A DNA stretch of 64,000 nt from JACOWB01 sp964373665 (GTDB lineage: Archaea > Aenigmatarchaeota > Aenigmatarchaeia > CG10238-14 > SCSR01). This document shows, piece by piece, positions 35,978-44,007 of the stretch. The translations under genes were made by a program, and so were the position numbers. The notes under the pieces were generated by a model, which saw only the letters and a list, made by a program, of their open reading frames with translations, had not been told where the DNA came from and did not search any database. The stretch covers positions 1 to 64,000 of the forward strand of contig CAYJVM010000002.1 of the NCBI GenBank assembly GCA_964373665.1. The letters run 5' to 3'. Each line of letters begins with the position of its first letter. Within the stretch, counting starts at the first letter, position 1.

Positions 35978-36982
35978 ATGAATTCATTCGACTATCTGGT
36001 CAAAGAGTTGGAAGCCAAGTCGCATATGGAAAAGCAGGAAATTTTGGGTCACATCGACAATAAATACAATGAAATGGAATCGTTAATAACAAAGGAAGGT
36101 GCAGTTTATCTAGTGGCAAAGGAGCTAGGAATAAACCTTATGGGGGAATATAAAATGCAAATCAAAGACGTTGCACTTGGAATGAAAAATGTGGGCATAA
36201 CAGGACGGATTTTCAAGATCTCCAAAATAAACGAGTTCCAAAAATCTGGCAGGAAAGGCAGGGTGTCCAATGTTTTTCTGGGGGACAGCACAGGTATCAT
36301 CAGAATTCCTTTATGGGATGATCAGGTTAAGCTAGTCGAGGATGGACTGGTGACTGTCGGCGACATAGTTAAAATCGGCAACGGTTTCGTTAGAGAAAAC
36401 ATGTTCGGCGACAAGGAAATCTCTCTTGGTAAATACGGTTCGATAAACCATGTTCAAGAGTTTGTTGCACTGCCCTCAGTTGAGGAATTGTCAAACATGC
36501 TTGCAAATCCAATGCCGGAGAGAACTAGGATATCAGATCTGGTTTCCAGCGGCATTTTCGAAATCAGGGGATCTATAGTTCAGTTGTTTAAAGGGAATTA
36601 TCTATTTAACATATGCCCTGTTTGTGAAAACAAGATGGCCGACAAATGTGTAGAACATGGAGGAGTACCTCCGAACCATGCAATGATAGTTTCATTTGTA
36701 ATCGACGATGGCACTTCTGACATAAGGTGCGTTTTATTCAGGGAAACTGCTGAAAGGTTTTTGCAAATCTCTTCAGAGAGCCTAGCCGAGCTGAATCCAG
36801 ATCAGAGGTTTGAGATGATAAAGGACAAAGTCCTCGGAAGGGAAATGCTTTTCAGAGGAAGGGTGAAAAAGAACAAGATATTCGATAATTTGGAAATGAC
36901 AGTCAACGAATTTGAAGATATAAATGCTTTGGAAGAGAGTAAAAGATTAATCAATGAAATAGAAATCATGCAAGGTGGTTAA
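35978..36982 (+). CDS. rpa: Replication protein A (single-strand DNA-binding protein)
   Basis: An RPA-type protein of 334 residues that coats single-stranded DNA. An N-terminal helical part is followed by an OB fold (about residues 65-140: GRIFKISKINEF, NVFLGDSTGIIRIPLWDD). A second OB fold (about 185-290) holds a zinc-ribbon-like insert, CPVCENKMADKCVEH. ATG at 35978 is used because the longer open frame would overlap the histone gene. Its last codons, GGT GGT TAA, provide the ribosome-binding site for radA, so the recombinase is translationally coupled to it. Confidence 0.9.
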   Translation: MNSFDYLVKELEAKSHMEKQEILGHIDNKYNEMESLITKEGAVYLVAKELGINLMGEYKMQIKDVALGMKNVGITGRIFKISKINEFQKSGRKGRVSNVFLGDSTGIIRIPLWDDQVKLVEDGLVTVGDIVKIGNGFVRENMFGDKEISLGKYGSINHVQEFVALPSVEELSNMLANPMPERTRISDLVSSGIFEIRGSIVQLFKGNYLFNICPVCENKMADKCVEHGGVPPNHAMIVSFVIDDGTSDIRCVLFRETAERFLQISSESLAELNPDQRFEMIKDKVLGREMLFRGRVKKNKIFDNLEMTVNEFEDINALEESKRLINEIEIMQGG

Positions 36983-36983
36983 T

Positions 36984-37931
36984 TTGGTGAAAAAAGATTT
37001 CTCATTAGAAGACCTGCCTGGGGTTGGCACAAAGATTGCCGAGAAGCTGAAGAATATCGGTTATACAGATCCTATGGTGATTGCTGTTACTTCCCCTACA
37101 GAGCTGGCAAATATTGCTGATATAGGCGAGGGTCAGGCAGGTAAAATAATTACCGCTGTAAGAGAAATGCTGAACATTGGCTATGAGACTGCGGATAAAA
37201 TTTTGGAGAAAAGAAGCACTGTCGCAAAAATGACCACAGGGAGCAAGGCACTCGATGATCTTCTCGGAGGAGGCGTGGAAACACAGGCCATAACAGAGGC
37301 TTACGGGCAATACGGTTCTGGGAAGAGCCAACTAGGGTTCCAGCTTGCATGCTCTGTTCAGTTGCCAAAGGACAAAGGCGGTTTGGACGGTGCGTGTCTA
37401 TACATCGACAGCGAGAACACTTTCCGCCCAGAAAGGATAGTCCAGATGGCGCGCGCGTTGAAACTCGAGCCTGAAAAGGTTTTGAAGAAAATTTACGTTG
37501 CACGTTCATTCAACACCGAGCACCAAATACTGCTGATAGACAAAGCACCTGAGGTTATCGAGGAAAAGAAAATTAAGTTGATTGTTGTCGATTCCTTGAC
37601 ATCTCATTTTCGGGCTGATTTCGTCGGAAGAGGCGAACTCGCTGGAAGGCAACAAAAGTTGAACAAGCACTTGCACCAACTGCAACGTTTGGCGGACGCC
37701 TACAATGTCGCAGTCTATATCACAAACCAAGTAATGTCCAGGCCGGATATCTTGTTTGGGGATCCAACCACTTTTGTAGGTGGCCATGTGCTGGCTCATG
37801 CGGCGACTTATCGGATGTACCTGAGAAGAGGTAAGGAAGGGACTAGAATCGCCAGAATGGTTGACGCCCCAAATTTAATGGAAGGCGAGGCAGTCTTCAA
37901 GATACTTGAAAGTGGACTGTCTGACGTCTAG
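36984..37931 (+). CDS. radA: DNA repair and recombination protein RadA
   Basis: The archaeal RecA/Rad51 recombinase forms filaments on single-stranded DNA and drives strand exchange. An N-terminal helix-hairpin-helix domain (LEDLPGVGTKIAEKL) is followed by ATADKILEKR-like linker residues and TGSKALDDLLGGGVETQAITE. Walker A is GQYGSGKSQ, Walker B is LIVVDSLTSHFRADF, and the C-terminal part has VAVYITNQVMSRPD. Length (about 315) is normal. TTG at 36984 follows GGTGG by five bases; GTG codons at 36975 and 36987 are alternatives. It overlaps the convergent membrane-protein gene by 4 bases. Confidence 0.96.
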   Translation: MVKKDFSLEDLPGVGTKIAEKLKNIGYTDPMVIAVTSPTELANIADIGEGQAGKIITAVREMLNIGYETADKILEKRSTVAKMTTGSKALDDLLGGGVETQAITEAYGQYGSGKSQLGFQLACSVQLPKDKGGLDGACLYIDSENTFRPERIVQMARALKLEPEKVLKKIYVARSFNTEHQILLIDKAPEVIEEKKIKLIVVDSLTSHFRADFVGRGELAGRQQKLNKHLHQLQRLADAYNVAVYITNQVMSRPDILFGDPTTFVGGHVLAHAATYRMYLRRGKEGTRIARMVDAPNLMEGEAVFKILESGLSDV

Positions 37932-38446
37932 ACTAGCTTTGGCATTACTTGCATAAGTAACAAAGCGTTAATAGCAGTGTTCCCTATCACATATGGCAGG
38001 TATCGCATCCCACGTTCTTTTTCCACCACGAAAGTTAAAAGCAGGTTGATTGTATTAAAAGACCCAACGATTAATACACCGGTCATGCCTATTATTCCTG
38101 CCTTCAAAACACCCGATGCGATCCCCAATACGGCGTATTCGGGCAACAACCATACCAAGTAAGGGCCGATGTAGTAACGACCGATAATTAAATGCATAAG
38201 CAATATCGCAACTGCGTATACAGCCCCCACCATAGCTCCAAATGTCACACCGATATATATGGTCGATAGAGTTACCAATTCAATACCCACATATTTTAGA
38301 GGTTTTGCAAAACCAAGCAAAAACGCCATAGTCAGAGTGACCAAGACGGCACCGAAAATTAGCAGGATGTCACCTAAAAGTAGAAGAAGAACACCAACTG
38401 TCAGTATTCCAGCCAGAATTGTATAAATTCTCCAATCGACCTTCAT
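37928..38446 (-). CDS. Polytopic membrane protein of unknown function
   Basis: A hydrophobic protein of about 172 residues with five or six predicted membrane helices and few charged residues. WRIYTILAGILTVGVLLLLLG opens it and YYIGPYLVWLLPEYAVLGI lies near the middle. The ATG at 38446 is chosen because a longer frame would run into the divergent bud32 gene. An AT-rich region between them holds TATA-like elements for both directions. The family is not recognised; a transporter-like or colicin-V-production-like fold is possible only as a guess. Confidence 0.65.
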   Translation of the reverse strand: MKVDWRIYTILAGILTVGVLLLLLGDILLIFGAVLVTLTMAFLLGFAKPLKYVGIELVTLSTIYIGVTFGAMVGAVYAVAILLMHLIIGRYYIGPYLVWLLPEYAVLGIASGVLKAGIIGMTGVLIVGSFNTINLLLTFVVEKERGMRYLPYVIGNTAINALLLMQVMPKLV

Positions 38447-38479
38447 CGTTATTAAATAGTTTGCGATAGCTTTTAATTT

Positions 38480-39118
38480 ATGCAAGTCTTGCACCGAGGC
38501 GCTGAAAGTGTCGTGTATCTGGACGAGTTTGAAGGACAGAAAGTCATGGTAAAGGAGAGGATACCGAAAAGATACAGGATAAGGCAGCTGGACGATGAGC
38601 TGAGGAAAACACGGACAAGGAAGGAGGTCAAACTTCTAACTGAAGTGAGGAAGCTTGGCATACCAACACCAAAGATATTCAATGTCGACGAGGAAAACCA
38701 TAAAATAGCAATGGAATATCTGGAAGGGAAGACGCTGAAAGACTATATTGACTCTGCATCCAACAGTGAATTGGAAGATGTGTGCAGGCAACTAGGAAAA
38801 ATTATAGGCAAACTTCATTCAAGCAACATCACCCATGGAGACTTGACAACGTCGAACATGATAGTGGTTGAAGGAAAAATCTATTTGATAGATCTGAGCT
38901 TAGGGGAATTTACGCAAAGGTTGGAGGACAAGGGAGTCGACTTGAAATTGCTCAAAGAGTCTGCCAAAGCCTCACATTTCAAAAAAATCGACTTGATTTG
39001 GAAAAACGTACTTTTAGGATACATGGTCGAGTACAAAAGCGCGCAGCAAGTTCTGGACCAGTTGTCGGAGATAGAAAAAAGGGTAAGGTACGCTAACAGG
39101 GACAACCTTAACCTTTAA
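38480..39118 (+). CDS. bud32: Bud32 kinase/ATPase of the KEOPS complex
   Basis: A small RIO-like kinase of 212 residues that works with Kae1 in N6-threonylcarbamoyladenosine (t6A) modification of tRNA. Typical elements are LHRGAESVVYLDEF, KERIPKRYR, the REVKLL-type helix (KEVKLLTEVRKLGIPTPK), ITHGDLTTSN (catalytic loop) and LIDLSLGEF (metal-binding DFG equivalent). It is free-standing here, whereas in many euryarchaea it is fused to Kae1; no Kae1 gene is in the window. TTAAATA about 25 bases upstream fits a leaderless transcript. Confidence 0.93.
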   Translation: MQVLHRGAESVVYLDEFEGQKVMVKERIPKRYRIRQLDDELRKTRTRKEVKLLTEVRKLGIPTPKIFNVDEENHKIAMEYLEGKTLKDYIDSASNSELEDVCRQLGKIIGKLHSSNITHGDLTTSNMIVVEGKIYLIDLSLGEFTQRLEDKGVDLKLLKESAKASHFKKIDLIWKNVLLGYMVEYKSAQQVLDQLSEIEKRVRYANRDNLNL

Positions 39119-39130
39119 AGGGGTGCTTGG

Positions 39131-39138
39131 TTTAAATA
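39131..39138 (+). promoter_or_regulatory. TATA-like box of the rps15 operon
   Basis: TTTAAATA is centred 26 bases before the rps15 ATG at 39161, fitting a leaderless start. Confidence 0.5.
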
Positions 39139-39160
39139 ATTAACCTCATAAGTTTTTAGA

Positions 39161-39622
39161 ATGGCAAGAATCTATTCGGGAAAGAAAGGCAGGTCAGGCA
39201 GTCACAGGCCTCCGCATGTTGCTGTGCCAAAATGGATAAAATACAGTAAGGAGGATGTGGAAAGCTTGGTAGCCGACCTGGCCAAACAAAAGCATTCATC
39301 ATCCATGATAGGCACTATTCTAAGGGATACTTACGGGATACCTGATTCGCAGGCCATAACTAAAAAGTCCGTAAGCTCAATAATGAAGGAAAATTCCATT
39401 TATCCTGAGATTCCTGAAGACTTGATGTTTCTGCTGAAAAAGTCTGTGAATTTAAGGCGCCATGTTTCCGGCAACAAGCAGGACAAGCATTCACGCCGTG
39501 GAATGCAGAATTTGGAATCTCAGATAAGGCGACTGGCTAAATATTATGTCAGCACAAAAAGACTGCCGGGTAATTGGAGATACGACCCAGAAAAGGCAAG
39601 ACTCATAATCCAGAGAGGATGA
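39161..39622 (+). CDS. rps15: Ribosomal protein uS15
   Basis: Small-subunit ribosomal protein of 153 residues, the archaeal-eukaryotic form with an N-terminal extension. It begins MARIYSGKKGRSGSHRPP and has IGTILRDTYGIPD. The core contains LRRHVSGNKQDKHSRRGMQN (read in parts), LESQIRRLAKYY and LPGNWRYDPEKA. It binds 16S rRNA during assembly. The gene is followed by rps3ae after 4 bases, a common archaeal pairing. Confidence 0.96.
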   Translation: MARIYSGKKGRSGSHRPPHVAVPKWIKYSKEDVESLVADLAKQKHSSSMIGTILRDTYGIPDSQAITKKSVSSIMKENSIYPEIPEDLMFLLKKSVNLRRHVSGNKQDKHSRRGMQNLESQIRRLAKYYVSTKRLPGNWRYDPEKARLIIQRG

Positions 39623-39626
39623 TAGA

Positions 39627-40181
39627 ATGGCAGTCAAACTAAAAGGGAAGCAGTGGGTGCCTATAATCTCTCCGAAGGCTTTCGGAGAAAAGGAAATTGG
39701 AAAGGCACCGACCGCAGAACCTGAGAAACTCGTGGGTAAGAGGCTTGTTCTGAATGCACTTGAAGTTACAAACGACCTCAACAAATATTACATCAAGCTC
39801 AAGTTCAAGATATACGCTGTCAGTGGGAACAATGCATTGACCAGTTTCGACGGCTTTGAATGCATGCAGGACTATATCTCACGAATGGTTTTAAGGAGAA
39901 TAAAGAGAATAGATTCTGTCCAAGATCTGAAGACTCGGGACAATGTAAAGCTTAGGGTGAAAAGCCTGACAGTTGTGTCAAAACGTGTCAGGACAAACGT
40001 CGAGATGAAAATAAGGGAATATGTATCAGAAGTCATGAAAGAGGAAGTCGAAAACTCCACTCTTGAAGAGTTCCTGAACAAGGTCTTGACGAACTCCATA
40101 AAAAGCCGAATAATTAGGCAAGGCAGGACGATTTACCCTATACGGAATTTTGAAATCCGAAGGACTGACACCCTTAAATGA
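39627..40181 (+). CDS. rps3ae: Ribosomal protein eS1 (S3Ae)
   Basis: This archaeal-eukaryotic small-subunit protein sits near the mRNA exit. The 184 residues include GKQWVPIISPKAFGEKEIG, LVGKRLVLNALEVTNDLNKYYIKLKF (read in parts), QDYISRMVLRRIKRID and a C-terminal YPIRNFEIRRT. It follows rps15 by 4 bases. The 3' end overlaps the convergent site-2 protease gene by 8 bases. Confidence 0.95.
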   Translation: MAVKLKGKQWVPIISPKAFGEKEIGKAPTAEPEKLVGKRLVLNALEVTNDLNKYYIKLKFKIYAVSGNNALTSFDGFECMQDYISRMVLRRIKRIDSVQDLKTRDNVKLRVKSLTVVSKRVRTNVEMKIREYVSEVMKEEVENSTLEEFLNKVLTNSIKSRIIRQGRTIYPIRNFEIRRTDTLK

Positions 40182-41325
40182 ACGATTTAATCATAGGAAC
40201 TCCGAAAAGGTTGAACAGCAATAATCCCAGAATGATAAAGCTCGTCGCGACTATTACTTTCCTTCCTGTCTCGCCAAATTTGGATGTAAGGATCTCCTCG
40301 AAGAACAGTCCTCCATCAAGAGGCTTCATTGGAAGCAGGTTAACAATTCCGACGCCAATGCTTATAACAATCAACCAGTTGAGGAAAGATATTACCGTAA
40401 TAAAGACCTTGAAGAACGCTCCGGATACAAGTCCAGCCAATCCTAGAATGTTGTACTCGTAAGAATTTCTAACTCCAATCCCCATGTAAGTCCTGTTTTC
40501 AATCTCTGGGTGATCCTCCAGAACAATCTGATAGCTCCCCTTGTCGGTCGTTATTGCTATCCTGTCACCTGTTTTCGTACCGTTCAAGGCGTTCACAAAA
40601 TCAAGAGTGTCTATAACGTCAACACCGTTAATCTTCATTATAGTCCCTTCCAACCCAACCTTTTCTGCGGGGGAATTAGGATCTACAGAGTCTATGGCAA
40701 CGCCCACGGATTCTGTAGCCGAGTTGAACAGGAACAGGCTCGATACTAGTATCACAATGGCAACAATGGCCGAAAGAAAGTTAGCCAAACTTCCAGCTGC
40801 AAATATCCTTAATTTTTTCAGTATCGCAAGCTTTTTGATTCTCTTGTCGTCAGGATCTACAAAAGCACCTATAGGCAGAATGAGAAGCAACAGCACGCCA
40901 TAATTCTTCACCTTTACTTTTTCAAGCCTGACAAAGACGGCGTGCATAGTTTCGTGCGTGGACGCAATGATAAATATAGCAATTATCCAATACCAGAATG
41001 GAACGGAAACAACAGGCCCGGGTATTTGGTAGCCGCCTGCAGTCGGTAGTACAAGTTGAAACGCCTGCTGCAGGTTCACAGTCAAAATTATCAATCCTAT
41101 TACTCCCAGCAGTCCGGCTAAAATACCTATACCTACGCCAATGTTGCCTAGGATTGTGATGAAACGCGGATACCGTGCTACAAATCTATCTATTATATCC
41201 AATCCTCCAGTCCAACGCTTTATGATAAACCCGTACTTGAACTCTATATTGCTCCTGTCTTTGAATACCAAAAAACCGATTATTGCGGCAAATAGAGCCA
41301 GTGATACTAGTTCAAAGTTTACCAT
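40174..41325 (-). CDS. Site-2 (M50) membrane metalloprotease with PDZ domain
   Basis: An intramembrane zinc protease of about 383 residues. The zinc site is HETMHA (the HExxH form) within a membrane helix, and the third ligand is in NLLPMKPLDGGLFF near the C-terminus, matching the N-x-x-P-x-x-x-x-DG motif. A PDZ-like region lies between (GVAIDSVDPNSPAEKVGL, IMKINGVDV). Several other membrane helices flank the core. It would cleave membrane-anchored proteins such as regulators. ATG at 41325 is preferred since TTTAAAAAG about 30 bases upstream gives leaderless spacing; the longer frame would start with TTG at 41349. Confidence 0.9.
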   Translation of the reverse strand: MVNFELVSLALFAAIIGFLVFKDRSNIEFKYGFIIKRWTGGLDIIDRFVARYPRFITILGNIGVGIGILAGLLGVIGLIILTVNLQQAFQLVLPTAGGYQIPGPVVSVPFWYWIIAIFIIASTHETMHAVFVRLEKVKVKNYGVLLLLILPIGAFVDPDDKRIKKLAILKKLRIFAAGSLANFLSAIVAIVILVSSLFLFNSATESVGVAIDSVDPNSPAEKVGLEGTIMKINGVDVIDTLDFVNALNGTKTGDRIAITTDKGSYQIVLEDHPEIENRTYMGIGVRNSYEYNILGLAGLVSGAFFKVFITVISFLNWLIVISIGVGIVNLLPMKPLDGGLFFEEILTSKFGETGRKVIVATSFIILGLLLFNLFGVPMIKSFI

Positions 41326-41364
41326 AACATCAATATTCGGTTTCAACACTTTTTAAAGTTGCAG

Positions 41365-41462
41365 TGCAGGGGGAGAGATTCGAACTCTCGAAGGGACTAA
41401 CCCACCAACTCCTGAAGCTGGCGCAATTTTCTGTTTGTTTGACCAGACTATGCGACCCCTGC
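41365..41462 (-). tRNA. tRNA-Leu (anticodon CAG) with a 12-base insertion in the D arm
   Basis: On the minus strand the acceptor GCAGGGG pairs with CCCCTGC before discriminator A. The anticodon arm is CCAGC-TTCAGGA-GTTGG with anticodon CAG and G37. A long variable arm (GGG...CCC) and a T arm GAGAG-TTCGAAT-CTCTC complete a class II leucine tRNA. The D stem GCA/TGC and the AGTCTGGTCAA loop are normal, but about 12 A-rich bases (ACAAACAGAAAA) follow before the returning D-stem strand. They could be a very small noncanonical intron or an enlarged D loop. No CCA is encoded. The 5' 15 bases overlap the end of the Trm5-like gene. Confidence 0.88.
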
Positions 41463-42296
41463 TTTAATATCCAAGCAAACCTTATAACTCCTAACACCGA
41501 ACGGTAATACCTTTACTCTATTTTCAATAGAAAATCTTTTGCCTTTTTCTTCTACAGCTTTCTCAACGAACTTTTCCGCCTTTGAAAACAAATCCTTCTC
41601 ATCACCAAAAGTGTAAAAATGAATAACGCCACCGTCTTTAACGATGTCAAATACAACATCCAGATAATACTCTCCGCCAACAGCAATCGGCATTACGATT
41701 CTGTCGAATTTGAAATTAAAAATTCCAGGAGCATTTTTCACATCATCATTAATCAACACAATCTTGTGCGCCAACTTGTTTATCCTTACATTCTCCTTTG
41801 CATACTCATGGGCAACGGGGTTTTTCTCAATCCCATAAACTTTGCTCACGTCCGGTTGTCTTTTAACAATTGCAATTGGGTACGGCCCAATTCCAGAGAA
41901 CGGCACTGCAACAACCTCGCCAGGCTCGACAAGAGAAGCAATTCTTTGTCTTTCATTGGATTCCCTGGGGGAAAAGAAAACTTTCTTTGGATCAAGCTTC
42001 AGCATATATCCGTATTCCTTGTGCACGACTTCCGTGTTTTCATCACCGGCAATTAATTCCAAGTCATCCAGCCTGTAAGTTCCCTTCCTGCCGGATATTT
42101 TGTTTAATACCGATTTTACATTTGGATTTGTTTTCATCGCAGCCTCGGCTATCAAGTGTTTCCTCCCTCCCAATTCTTCAGGAATCTCTATTACAACAAC
42201 ACTCTTGTCAGAGCCAATCACATCATAACTCTTAGGAACCAATTCCATCTCTTCCGTAGTCAATTCACTCTGCAAGAACTTTGCAAGCGGCTTCAT
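41448..42296 (-). CDS. trm5: tRNA (guanine37-N1)-methyltransferase, Trm5 type
   Basis: A class I SAM methyltransferase of 282 residues that makes m1G37 and so protects reading frame. It shows VFFSPRESNERQRIASLV, VAVPFSGIGPYPIAIVK (SAM site), GIEKNPVAHEYAKENV (the family's N-P-x-A-x-x-Y) and DRIVMPIAVGGEYYLD. The N-terminal part has the Trm5 D2-like region (DVIGSDKSVVVIEIPEEL). The gene's last five codons and stop lie inside the first 15 bases of a tRNA-Leu(CAG) gene that itself carries G37, the nucleotide this enzyme modifies. A membrane-protein gene ends 9 bases upstream of its start. Confidence 0.9.
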   Translation of the reverse strand: MKPLAKFLQSELTTEEMELVPKSYDVIGSDKSVVVIEIPEELGGRKHLIAEAAMKTNPNVKSVLNKISGRKGTYRLDDLELIAGDENTEVVHKEYGYMLKLDPKKVFFSPRESNERQRIASLVEPGEVVAVPFSGIGPYPIAIVKRQPDVSKVYGIEKNPVAHEYAKENVRINKLAHKIVLINDDVKNAPGIFNFKFDRIVMPIAVGGEYYLDVVFDIVKDGGVIHFYTFGDEKDLFSKAEKFVEKAVEEKGKRFSIENRVKVLPFGVRSYKVCLDIKAGVA

Positions 42297-42305
42297 GTAA
42301 TTTCT

Positions 42306-42650
42306 TTATCCGGTTGCATTTAAAATGAATCCCCCCAGGGCTTTCGACATCTCGTTAACGAACTCCCACCACACCTTGAGGAACTTGAACTCGAAAATGT
42401 CTTCTGGAAAGAACATTCCGGCCCCTATGTAGTATATAAGACTCACTATGAATAAAATTGCGGCAATCCTGCCTATCCAGCCAGCTGAAAATTTAACTAG
42501 AGGGTTGCTAGCTGTAGCGTAAAGGAAAAGGCCTATCGACGAGACAGCTAGATATGTGGGCAGCTCCGCACCAAATACATAAAACGTGACCGCTGCGCCG
42601 ACAATGGCGAACAGTATCCAGATGACATCCTGGAATGCTACTTCTTCCAT
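42306..42650 (-). CDS. Small polytopic membrane protein, unknown
   Basis: About 114 residues with three or four hydrophobic helices and a C-terminal amphipathic part (FKFLKVWWEFVNEMSKAL). The ATG at 42650 is preferred to a longer frame that would extend towards the divergent gene. It is probably co-transcribed with trm5, 9 bases downstream. No family is recognised. Confidence 0.6.
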   Translation of the reverse strand: MEEVAFQDVIWILFAIVGAAVTFYVFGAELPTYLAVSSIGLFLYATASNPLVKFSAGWIGRIAAILFIVSLIYYIGAGMFFPEDIFEFKFLKVWWEFVNEMSKALGGFILNATG

Positions 42651-42730
42651 CGTAAAACATTCCACTTTAAAACATAAGAAAATTGGCATAGAAGTGTATA
42701 CTGCAGAGGTTATTTCGCAGGATAGAAATG

Positions 42731-42738
42731 TTTATATA
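42731..42738 (+). promoter_or_regulatory. TATA-like box
   Basis: TTTATATA lies 23-30 bases before the ATG at 42761, fitting leaderless or very short-leader transcription of the next two orphan genes. Confidence 0.45.
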
Positions 42739-42760
42739 CTGTCACTTTTAAGTGGTGAAT

Positions 42761-43138
42761 ATGAGAGAAAACAGGTCAAGATATATGGACGGAAGCATGG
42801 GTCAATACATGCAAGATGCAGGGCCTTATGGTAATCATTCAAATGAAGGTTCTGGAAGAGCTTACAGAAGCATTAAAGACATCGCTAGAAACTATTTGGT
42901 GGACGAGCCTAGGAAGGGTTGGAGCGGATTATTCGGATTAGCGGCAGGCATAGGAACACTTTTGACAGGAGGCCTCATTTTGCCTGCTCTTTTCACAGGC
43001 TTGGTGGCAGGCGGTGTAACTCGACTCATTGGAGACGGTTACCACTATGGAAGAAAGGCAGCGGAAAATGTTCTAACATGGACACAAAATTACAAACCAT
43101 TGAATTACAGACAAGCTCAAAGAGCTTTAGCAGCGTGA
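42761..43138 (+). CDS. Orphan glycine-rich membrane-associated protein
   Basis: About 125 residues. A polar N-terminus rich in Arg, Tyr, Gly and Met is followed by a hydrophobic glycine-rich hairpin (GLFGLAAGIGTLLTGGLILPALFTGLVAGG, read in parts) and a Tyr-containing tail. The hairpin could insert in a membrane. ATG at 42761 is selected from a GGTGA motif just upstream and the TATA spacing; GTG codons at 42752 and 42755 are alternatives. It is followed by another orphan after 4 bases. Family unknown. Confidence 0.55.
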   Translation: MRENRSRYMDGSMGQYMQDAGPYGNHSNEGSGRAYRSIKDIARNYLVDEPRKGWSGLFGLAAGIGTLLTGGLILPALFTGLVAGGVTRLIGDGYHYGRKAAENVLTWTQNYKPLNYRQAQRALAA

Positions 43139-43142
43139 TTTT

Positions 43143-43979
43143 ATGGTAGTACCACCAATAGCACCAGCGCCAGTTGTTCCACCAGCACCGGGTGTTTTGG
43201 ACAATTTAGGAAATCATTTGAGGCAAAGAGGTAGGATGTACGTCGGATTAGGCGCTATAGGCGCTTCACTTGGTGGCCTATATAGGATAGTCGAAAATAC
43301 AGCTTTAAACATAGTAGGAAAAGGATACTCTATAGATTACGAAACTCCGATGCCTGGCAGTACATCAGGGTCTATTACAACGGATATACCAAATGTATCA
43401 ACAGGCTTCGATAAGGTTCCTGAAGGAATGCTTGCTGGTGGATATGAAGGTCTTTATCTAGTATCGACAGGATTTACAGGTCCGCTTTACGTAAACGGAC
43501 TTGGGAGATTAACAAATAGGGGAGTTGACAACAGCCTTGGGGGTTTGGCAAGCATGTTGCCGTTTGCTTACGCAACTAGCGGAGCCATTTCTGCCGCGGA
43601 GAATCTTGCAGGAAGAACTTTGCCTAGTATTTCTAGCGATCCTTTCGTCAGAACTCTTGTCGAAAGACCGGCCATATTAATGGCACCTGCATTAATCTCG
43701 TTAGGAGTTGCCTATAGGAACGAAATCGGTGCAGGTGCTAGAGCTGTGGGACGTGGGGTCCGTTCGGTCGCACAGAGGTACGGCACAGCCAATAGACGGG
43801 TTTACACTTCTGTTAGAAATTGGATATATTCCCGTTCAGTGGCGAGTGGTTCTAGCCCTAGAATGTCTAGATTTACTGCTGCAATAACGGGCGGATATGT
43901 AACCGGAATAACAAATTATGCAGGTGTTGAAGCTGGTCTTTTGGGTTATTCGGCTGGCCGCGGACTGGGTTTGTGGTAG
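43143..43979 (+). CDS. Orphan Gly/Ala/Arg-rich protein with hydrophobic segments
   Basis: A 278-residue protein of unknown family. It has a proline-rich N-terminus (VVPPIAPAPVVPPAP), several moderately hydrophobic glycine-rich stretches (YVGLGAIGASLGGLY, MLPFAYATSGAISAA, AILMAPALISLGVAY) and an Arg-Tyr-rich stretch (GVRSVAQRYGTANRRVYTS). It is probably in an operon with the preceding orphan and may be membrane-bound. Nothing indicates a catalytic role. Confidence 0.55.
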   Translation: MVVPPIAPAPVVPPAPGVLDNLGNHLRQRGRMYVGLGAIGASLGGLYRIVENTALNIVGKGYSIDYETPMPGSTSGSITTDIPNVSTGFDKVPEGMLAGGYEGLYLVSTGFTGPLYVNGLGRLTNRGVDNSLGGLASMLPFAYATSGAISAAENLAGRTLPSISSDPFVRTLVERPAILMAPALISLGVAYRNEIGAGARAVGRGVRSVAQRYGTANRRVYTSVRNWIYSRSVASGSSPRMSRFTAAITGGYVTGITNYAGVEAGLLGYSAGRGLGLW

Positions 43980-44007
43980 ATTTATTCTTATCGTCTGAAT
44001 TCTATTC

